Source of the DNA: Verrucomicrobiales bacterium
GTDB lineage: Bacteria > Verrucomicrobiota > Verrucomicrobiia > Verrucomicrobiales > DEV007
Length of the DNA stretch: 7,452 nucleotides
NCBI GenBank assembly: GCA_013003335.1
Contig: JABDJT010000481.1
Location: forward strand, 1 to 7,452
Direction of reading: 5' to 3'
Under the pieces are notes generated by a model. The model searched no databases and was not told the origin of the DNA. It saw only the letters and a list, made by a program, of their open reading frames with translations. Both the position numbers and the translations under genes were made by a program. Shown here piece after piece: positions 1 through 4,331 of this stretch (position 1 is its first letter; each line of letters opens with the position of its first letter).

Positions 1-1231
1 CTTTCTCCCGGCGGCGGCCGCCGCAATCAGCCTGCTGTTTTTCACCACCGCGGAAGCGAGAACGTGGACGAGTGCCGACGGCGCGAAGACCTTCGAGGGA
101 GAACTCAAATCGTACGACTCAGCGACGGGGGAAGTGATCGTGACAATGGCGAATGGCCGGACGATCCGATTCAACCAGGACAAATTGTCTGAATCGGATA
201 TCGCTTTCCTGAAAGAAAACGGCGGGAAGCCGACCGGCCCGGCTCCAGCTTCCTCCGCCTCCGTTTCCGGGGCGGGTCTGCCGGATGAGCTGCCTGATCC
301 CGATGGGAAGGAGGCGGACATGAGCCAGCCGGTCCAGGTGTATATTCTGCTGGGGCAATCGAACATGCTGGGATTCGGAAAGCCCAACGTTTTGAAGGGC
401 GTCGCCTCGGAGCTTTACCCCTACCTTGTCGATGACTCCGATGAGTGGACCGTGCGCAAAGATGTCCGGAATGTCCGCGTGATGTGCTCGGGAAACAGTC
501 CGGCCAAGGATTTCACGAATGACTGGATGACGATCCAGGGAAATATCGGCCCGGAAATCGGGATCGGCCACTTCCTCGGCCATGTGACGGACGCGCCGGT
601 CCTGATTCTGAAAAGCTGTATCGGGAATCGCAGCCTGGGATGGGACCTGCTGCCTCCCGGCACGGAGCCGTGGGAGCACGACGGGAAAACGCAGCCGGGT
701 TACCGCGGAACGCCCGATGAACCCGATGGCGATACCGGAGGCGACATGTCGAAGGGATGGTATGCCGGGTGCCAGTACGACGGCGACATCGCGGCCGCCA
801 AAGCGGTGCTGGAAAATCTCGACAAGTATTACCCGGGTGCGAAGGAGTATGAAGTCGCCGGGTTTTTCTGGTGGCAGGGCGACAAGGACATGCGCAATGC
901 GGCGCACTACACGGCGTATGAGAAAAACCTCAAGCAGCTGATCCGGGCCCTCCGCAAGGATTTTGATTCACCCGAAGCGAAGTTTGTCAGCGCGTCGCTG
1001 GGCCAGACGAAGGAGGGATCCACGAAAGGCGACGGCGTGATTCTTGATGCCATGAAAGCCGTGGCAAGCAGCAGCGATCCCGAACTCGCGGGCAAGGTTG
1101 GTTTCGTCTATACCAACCCACTTTCCAAGGGGGGAGGCTCGAGCGGACACTACGGAGGTAACCCGGAAACCTACATGAACGTCGGTGAAGCGATGGGGAA
1201 AGAAATGGTCCGGTTGCTGCAGGCGAAGTAA
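1..1231 (+). CDS. Secreted SGNH/sialate O-acetylesterase-like hydrolase with N-terminal SHD1-like domain (5' partial)
   Basis: The frame is open from base 2, so the start codon lies outside the window; the GTG at 134 is internal. The visible 409 residues begin inside a signal peptide: an Ala-rich and Leu/Phe hydrophobic run with an AEA cleavage site near residue 19. An SHD1-like domain follows (about residues 20-70; RTWTSADG, TFEGEL, NGRTIRF, DKLSESD), common in secreted PVC proteins. After a Pro/Ala/Ser linker comes a SASA/DUF303 catalytic domain (about 107-409). It has GQSN with the nucleophile Ser120 (codon 359-361), KSCIGNRSLGWDL as block II, FFWWQGDKDM as block III, and GHYGGNPETYMNVGEAMG containing the probable catalytic His383 (codon 1148-1150). 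The family removes acetyl groups from sugars, usually outside the cytoplasm; the substrate here is unknown. The usual Asp three residues before the His is Ser. Fold and secretion are fairly certain, substrate is not. Confidence 0.87.
   Translation, partial: FLPAAAAAISLLFFTTAEARTWTSADGAKTFEGELKSYDSATGEVIVTMANGRTIRFNQDKLSESDIAFLKENGGKPTGPAPASSASVSGAGLPDELPDPDGKEADMSQPVQVYILLGQSNMLGFGKPNVLKGVASELYPYLVDDSDEWTVRKDVRNVRVMCSGNSPAKDFTNDWMTIQGNIGPEIGIGHFLGHVTDAPVLILKSCIGNRSLGWDLLPPGTEPWEHDGKTQPGYRGTPDEPDGDTGGDMSKGWYAGCQYDGDIAAAKAVLENLDKYYPGAKEYEVAGFFWWQGDKDMRNAAHYTAYEKNLKQLIRALRKDFDSPEAKFVSASLGQTKEGSTKGDGVILDAMKAVASSSDPELAGKVGFVYTNPLSKGGGSSGHYGGNPETYMNVGEAMGKEMVRLLQAK
305..322 (+). promoter_or_regulatory. 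Shine-Dalgarno-like site and internal ATG at the esterase domain junction
   Basis: A purine run GGGAAGGAGG (305-314) lies five bases before an in-frame ATG (320-322). This ATG begins MSQPVQVYILLGQSN, exactly where the catalytic domain starts after the linker. Initiation here would give a 303-residue catalytic domain with no signal peptide or SHD1-like domain. The site also encodes Gly-Lys-Glu in the linker, so the match may be chance. It could be a secondary start or the relic of an ancestral gene start from before domain fusion. Confidence 0.3.
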
Positions 1232-1252
1232 TCGCTCCTTTCCACGAAGATT

Positions 1253-1291
1253 CCCGTTCGTAATCCCGTCCGGCCCGTGCTACGAAACGGG
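1253..1291 (+). promoter_or_regulatory. Hairpin directly upstream of the aldolase start codon
   Basis: The left arm CCCGTTCGTA (1253-1262) pairs with the right arm TACGAAACGGG (1281-1291) through ten base pairs and one bulged A (1285), with an 18-base loop. The hairpin fills most of the 61-base gap between the esterase stop and the aldolase ATG at 1293. No T-run follows, so it does not look like an intrinsic terminator. No Shine-Dalgarno sequence stands before the ATG, so the structure may affect initiation or mRNA stability. The pairing is read directly from the sequence; the role is inferred. Confidence 0.4.
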
Positions 1292-1292
1292 C

Positions 1293-2084
1293 ATGACACG
1301 CGAAGAAAATCTTTCTCAATTTTTCGGGGATGACGGCAACACGGTGATCCTGCCGATCGACCACGGCACGGCGATCCCCGTGCCGGGCATGCCGGATCCG
1401 GTCGGTCTGATCGAGATCATGAACCCGTTCGTGGACGGCTACGTGGTGAACCTCGGTGTCGGGCTGGCGGCGATGGACCAGCTTTCGGAGAAGGGTGTCT
1501 GTTTCCGGACCGATGTCTACAAGCCGCCGCGGGCCGGGCAACTCGACCAGGGGACCTACCGGATTTACGGAGCCGACGAAGCGGAAATCGTGGGCGCCAA
1601 TGCGATGATGAACATGCTGTATCATCACCACGACGGCGAGTCGGACAATTTTCGCGAGGTGGGCGAATTGATCAGCGAAGGGTTCGACAGTGACATTCCC
1701 GTGATCCTCGAGGCCCTGCCGTTCGGGATCGGCCGGCCGGATGATTACACCTGCGAAAACATCGCGTTTGTCTCCCGCGCCGCCGCGGAAATCGGAGCGG
1801 ACGTCGTGAAAACCGCTTATCCCACCGACGCGACCGTGGACGAATTTCGGGAAGTGATCGAAGGCATTTTCGTTCCGGTCATCGTGCTCGGCGGTGCTGC
1901 AATGGGCGACGACGAAGGCCTCCTGACCATGGTGAAAAATTCGATCGATGCCGGGGCGAACGGGATTGCGGTGGGCCGGAACGTCTGGCAGCACCCGAAC
2001 CCGCCCGGGATTGGGAAAGCCCTGATGGCGATCGTCCACGAGGGTGCCGGCGTGGACAGTGCTCTGAAACTGGTGAGTGCATGA
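1293..2084 (+). CDS. DhnA/LsrF-type class I aldolase family protein (DeoC/LacD superfamily)
   Basis: This 263-residue protein is the usual size for a cytoplasmic TIM-barrel class I aldolase of the archaeal FBP aldolase/DhnA/LsrF group. Visible marks are the strand-1 motif VILPIDHG with Asp23 and His24, the Schiff-base lysine in GADVVKT (Lys173, codon 1809-1811), and a phosphate-binding C-terminal end with GG at 200-201 and AVGRNVWQ (GRN at 228-230). The proton-donor Tyr of archaeal FBP aldolases lies 31 residues before the lysine; here that place is Leu142 (ALPFG). LsrF also lacks the Tyr in this segment, so an LsrF-like or other carbon-carbon lyase or thiolase activity is more likely than FBP cleavage. 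The substrate is unknown, and no lsr genes are nearby. The ATG at 1293 was chosen because an earlier GTG (1185) would overlap the esterase and add a non-family Arg/Ser-rich leader. Its stop overlaps the next gene's start. Confidence 0.83.
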   Translation: MTREENLSQFFGDDGNTVILPIDHGTAIPVPGMPDPVGLIEIMNPFVDGYVVNLGVGLAAMDQLSEKGVCFRTDVYKPPRAGQLDQGTYRIYGADEAEIVGANAMMNMLYHHHDGESDNFREVGELISEGFDSDIPVILEALPFGIGRPDDYTCENIAFVSRAAAEIGADVVKTAYPTDATVDEFREVIEGIFVPVIVLGGAAMGDDEGLLTMVKNSIDAGANGIAVGRNVWQHPNPPGIGKALMAIVHEGAGVDSALKLVSA

Positions 2085-2455
2085 AAGCTGTCCGGTTTTT
2101 CCTGCCCGTCCTGCTCCTGGTCGCCGGCTGTGCAACGGTCGATTTCGCGCCCCGAAACCTGGAGCACGTCGTGCTGTGCTGGTTGAAAGAACCGGGCAAC
2201 GTGTCGCATCGCCGGCAGATCATCGAGACAAGCCGGTCGTTCCGGCAAATTCCGGGCGTGCTGAGCGTCCGGGTCGGCGAATCGATTCCCAGCGACCGCC
2301 CGATCGTGGATGATTCCTTCGACGTCGGAATCATCATCACCGTTCGCGATGCCGCCGCTCTGCAGGCGTATCTCGATCACCCGATCCACGTCGAGGCGAA
2401 ACGGGATGTGCTTCAGCCGCTGGTGAAAAAGATCGTGGTTTACGACTTCCAGTGA
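2081..2455 (+). CDS. Dabb-domain lipoprotein
   Basis: This 124-residue protein starts with a lipoprotein signal peptide: Lys2/Arg5, a hydrophobic run, and the lipobox VAGC with Cys17 as the lipidation site. The mature part resembles the stress-responsive alpha-beta barrel (Dabb, PF07876) ferredoxin-like fold. It has LEHVVLCWLK at 27-36 with His29, a helix with RQIPGVLSVRVGE, a central strand SFDVGIIITV, and the typical end YLDHPIHVE (97-105) before a final strand KKIVVYDF. Dabb proteins usually form dimeric barrels, and their biochemical roles are mostly unknown. The ATG overlaps the aldolase stop (ATGA, 2081-2084), with a weak GGTGAG three bases before it, so translation is probably coupled. 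A cytoplasmic enzyme coupled to a membrane-anchored partner is unusual. Family call fairly sure; function unknown. Confidence 0.8.
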   Translation: MKAVRFFLPVLLLVAGCATVDFAPRNLEHVVLCWLKEPGNVSHRRQIIETSRSFRQIPGVLSVRVGESIPSDRPIVDDSFDVGIIITVRDAAALQAYLDHPIHVEAKRDVLQPLVKKIVVYDFQ

Positions 2456-2469
2456 AAGGGCAACGCGCG

Positions 2470-2943
2470 TCAACGATTCAGCCACCACAACCCCGCGTTC
2501 AGGTAGGTCGCATAGCAAACCCACGCGAGGTAGGGCACCAGCAGCCAGGCGGAAGCGGGCACGAGTGGCCGGAATGCCCGGAAGGTGAAAACGATCGCGA
2601 CGATCAGGGCGATGATGATCACCAAAGCGGGCAGCGGTTGTTGCAGCCCGAAAAAGACAGGCGTCCAGGAGAGGTTCAGGATCAACTGAATGAAAAACCA
2701 GCAATACGCACGTCGTTTCGCTTCCCCGATCTCGGCGAACTCCCAGACCACCGCGAAGCTGATTCCGATCAGGGCATAGATTGCCGTCCAGACCGGTCCG
2801 AAAATCGAGTTCGGCGGATTCCCCGGTGGTTTATCCAGATCGACATACCAGTCCGCAATGGAACCGGCGGTGATAATTCCGCCGGCGCCGCCGAGGATTT
2901 CGACGACCAAAACGGACAGGAAGATTTTGAGCCAGAATGGCAT
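2470..2943 (-). CDS. tspO: TspO/MBR family membrane protein
   Basis: The 157-residue protein has the usual TspO length and five predicted transmembrane helices (about 5-25, 47-69, 79-99, 104-124, 130-153). Family signatures are clear: WYVDLDKPPGNPP before FGPVWTAIYALIG in helix 2, QLILNLSWTPVFF in helix 3, and PYLAWVCYATYLN followed by WWLN in helix 5. TspO proteins bind porphyrins and related hydrophobic ligands and, in some bacteria, modulate stress or photosynthesis gene responses. The role in this organism cannot be told from the sequence. The gene converges on the Dabb lipoprotein with 14 bases between stops and diverges from the radical SAM gene. No well-placed Shine-Dalgarno is seen (only GAAG almost touching the ATG), but the start gives the normal family N-terminus. 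Confidence 0.93.
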   Translation of the reverse strand: MPFWLKIFLSVLVVEILGGAGGIITAGSIADWYVDLDKPPGNPPNSIFGPVWTAIYALIGISFAVVWEFAEIGEAKRRAYCWFFIQLILNLSWTPVFFGLQQPLPALVIIIALIVAIVFTFRAFRPLVPASAWLLVPYLAWVCYATYLNAGLWWLNR

Positions 2944-3041
2944 TCTTCAATCATACCGCTTTCTCCGGATCTTTCATCGCACATTCACCGTGCCGGTTCC
3001 GCTTTACCACGGGGCAAGACCAGCTAGATTCGGAGGAATTC
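2944..3041. promoter_or_regulatory. Divergent intergenic region between tspO and the radical SAM gene
   Basis: This 98-base stretch is the longest non-coding stretch in the window and must hold the upstream control of both divergent genes unless promoters lie inside coding sequence. It contains the tspO promoter candidate at 2950-2977, a short inverted repeat CCGTG/CACGG (2988-2992 and 3008-3012), and the radical SAM ribosome-binding site. No known riboswitch or operator is recognised. Confidence 0.4.
2950..2977 (-). promoter_or_regulatory. Candidate tspO promoter, possibly giving a leaderless transcript
   Basis: On the minus strand, TATGAT (2955-2950, five of six matches to the sigma-70 -10 consensus) lies at -12 to -7 from the tspO ATG. 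ATGAAA (2977-2972, four of six matches to TTGACA) lies 16 bases further upstream. A start site at the normal distance would fall at or next to the ATG, making a leaderless mRNA. This fits the lack of a proper Shine-Dalgarno sequence. Short matches like this occur by chance, so confidence is low. Confidence 0.3.
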
Positions 3042-3044
3042 ATG
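3032..3044 (+). promoter_or_regulatory. Ribosome-binding site fixing the radical SAM gene start
   Basis: GGAGG at 3032-3036 stands five bases before the ATG at 3042-3044, an ideal Shine-Dalgarno arrangement. It supports this ATG over the in-frame ATG at 2937, which would overlap tspO's 5' end and add 35 residues that look like translated intergenic DNA. Confidence 0.75.
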
Positions 3045-4319
3045 ATCGTCCCGAGCCTCCAATACGCCGCCCGCATTTTGAAAACGGCGGACACGCGTCA
3101 CCTCGCCAAGTTCATGTGGAACTTCGGCGTGAAAGGCGTGCGCTCGGTGAACCTGTTCAAGAAGCGGATGAAAGAGGGAATCTATTTCCCGCCCTTCATT
3201 TACATCTCGGTTTTGAACAGCTGCAATCTCCGCTGCCAGGGCTGCTGGGTTGATGTCGACAAACCGCAGGTGAAGATCGATCTCGAAAACCTGAACGCGA
3301 TCGTCAACGACGCCAAGCAGCACGGAAATTCGTTCTTCGGAATCCTCGGCGGCGAACCGATGATGCATCCCGATCTGTTCGATTTTTTCGCCCAGCACCC
3401 GGATTGCTTTTTCCAGCTGTTCACCAATGGCCAGATGATCACGGAGAAAAAGGCGAAGCAGCTCCGTCAGCTCGGGAATGTCACGCCGCTCATTTCCATT
3501 GAAGGAACCGAGGTCGTCGCCAACGAACGCCGCGGCGGAAAAGACGTCCTGAACCGCACCCTGCGCGGACTCGATAACTGCCTCGAAAACAAGATTCTCA
3601 CCGGCGTGGCCACCAGTCTCTGCCAAACGAACATCGATGATCTGCTCACCGAGAAATGGCTCCGCACCCTGATCGATCGCGGCGTCCACTACGCCTGGTA
3701 TCACACCTACCGCCCCGTCGGGCCGCAGATTCACGAGGAACTCGCCCTCACGCCTGAGCAGGCCCGCAAAGTCCGCCAGTTCGTCGTCGATATGCGGGTG
3801 AAACTGCCGCTCGGCATTATCGATGCCTACTACGATGGGGAAGGCCGCGCCCTGTGCCCGATGGCCACGGGAATCTCCCATCACATTTCCCCGACCGGTG
3901 CGGTCGAGCCCTGCCCGATCATTCAGTTCGCCACCGAGAACGTCCACGAGTCCGACTCGATTTACGACACCCTGACAAAATCAGAATTCATGCGCGATTT
4001 TCGTGAAGTCGCTGCCAAAAACACGCGCGGCTGCATCGTCCTCGAGCGCCCTGACCTGGTAAAAGACCTCGCTGAAAAACACGGCGCGCAGGACACCACC
4101 CTGCGGAAGCAGGCCATGGCCGAGATCGAGTCCATGACCTCGCGGAACAGCCAGTGGCTTCCTGACGGCAGCGAGATTCCGGAAAGACATCCGGTTTACC
4201 GTTGGGCCAAGCGGATCTGGTTCAACGATTTCGGCGTCTACGATCAACTCGACGCCGGGGCAACGCAGCCTGAGCCGGTGAAGGCGGAAGAGGAGGAGAA
4301 GGAATTGGCGGGAGTGTGA
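3042..4319 (+). CDS. Radical SAM enzyme with three-cysteine twitch-like C-terminal domain, function unassigned
   Basis: This 425-residue protein has the canonical radical SAM [4Fe-4S] motif CNLRCQGC (Cys61, Cys65, Cys68; C-x3-C-x2-C). GGEP for SAM binding lies at 103-106, and a strand SIEG is at 152-155. The N-terminal 50 residues form a basic helical lead (LKTADTRHLAKFMWNFG). In the C-terminal third, Cys272-x13-G-x4-Cys291 fits the CX9-15GX4C opening of SPASM/twitch domains. Only one further cysteine, Cys331 (TRGC), follows, which suggests a twitch-type domain with one auxiliary iron-sulfur cluster, not a full SPASM. Such domains occur in MoaA and in many peptide- or cofactor-modifying enzymes, but no peptide substrate gene is visible beside it. 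The end is an acidic Glu-rich tail. It diverges from tspO and its stop is 5 bases from that of the large opposing gene. Radical SAM fold is certain; the reaction is unknown. Confidence 0.9.
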   Translation: MIVPSLQYAARILKTADTRHLAKFMWNFGVKGVRSVNLFKKRMKEGIYFPPFIYISVLNSCNLRCQGCWVDVDKPQVKIDLENLNAIVNDAKQHGNSFFGILGGEPMMHPDLFDFFAQHPDCFFQLFTNGQMITEKKAKQLRQLGNVTPLISIEGTEVVANERRGGKDVLNRTLRGLDNCLENKILTGVATSLCQTNIDDLLTEKWLRTLIDRGVHYAWYHTYRPVGPQIHEELALTPEQARKVRQFVVDMRVKLPLGIIDAYYDGEGRALCPMATGISHHISPTGAVEPCPIIQFATENVHESDSIYDTLTKSEFMRDFREVAAKNTRGCIVLERPDLVKDLAEKHGAQDTTLRKQAMAEIESMTSRNSQWLPDGSEIPERHPVYRWAKRIWFNDFGVYDQLDAGATQPEPVKAEEEEKELAGV

Positions 4320-4331
4320 GAGAGTCACTCC
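4311..4331. terminator. Weak inverted repeat at the convergent gene ends
   Basis: GGAGTG (4311-4316) and CACTCC (4326-4331) form a six-base inverted repeat around both stop codons, with an alternative GTGA/TCAC pairing inside. The repeat is symmetric, so it could fold in both transcripts. It lacks a clear T-run on either side, so its value as a bidirectional terminator is doubtful. Confidence 0.2.

Noticed and set aside
119..907. 262-codon open frame on the minus strand
   Set aside because: It is the antisense shadow of the esterase, with no recognisable domain.
1253..1291. Intrinsic terminator of the esterase gene
   Set aside because: The stem is real but no T-run follows; the next bases are CATGACACG.
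987..2135. 382-codon open frame on the minus strand
   Set aside because: It lies opposite the esterase and aldolase, which both have clear family motifs. Its translation is Arg/His/Asp-rich with no recognisable domain, as expected for an antisense frame in GC-rich coding DNA.
1817..2704. 295-codon open frame on the minus strand
   Set aside because: It is antisense to the aldolase and Dabb lipoprotein and overlaps tspO in a different frame. The product has no hydrophobic pattern or motif.
2452..3027. 191-codon open frame on the plus strand
   Set aside because: It is antisense to tspO, which has strong transmembrane and family signatures; the product is low-complexity Asp/Arg/Gln-rich.
3003..3030. 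TTTACC and TAGATT with a 16-base spacer as a radical SAM promoter
   Set aside because: Transcription would start inside or after the GGAGG at 3032-3036, removing the strong ribosome-binding site the gene seems to use.
2937..3041. Upstream in-frame ATG for the radical SAM gene
   Set aside because: It overlaps the start of tspO, would translate the intergenic region, and has no Shine-Dalgarno as good as the one before 3042.
3024..3947. 307-codon open frame on the minus strand
   Set aside because: It is fully antisense to the radical SAM gene, whose cysteine motifs and Shine-Dalgarno sequence are unambiguous. No domain is recognisable in the antisense product.
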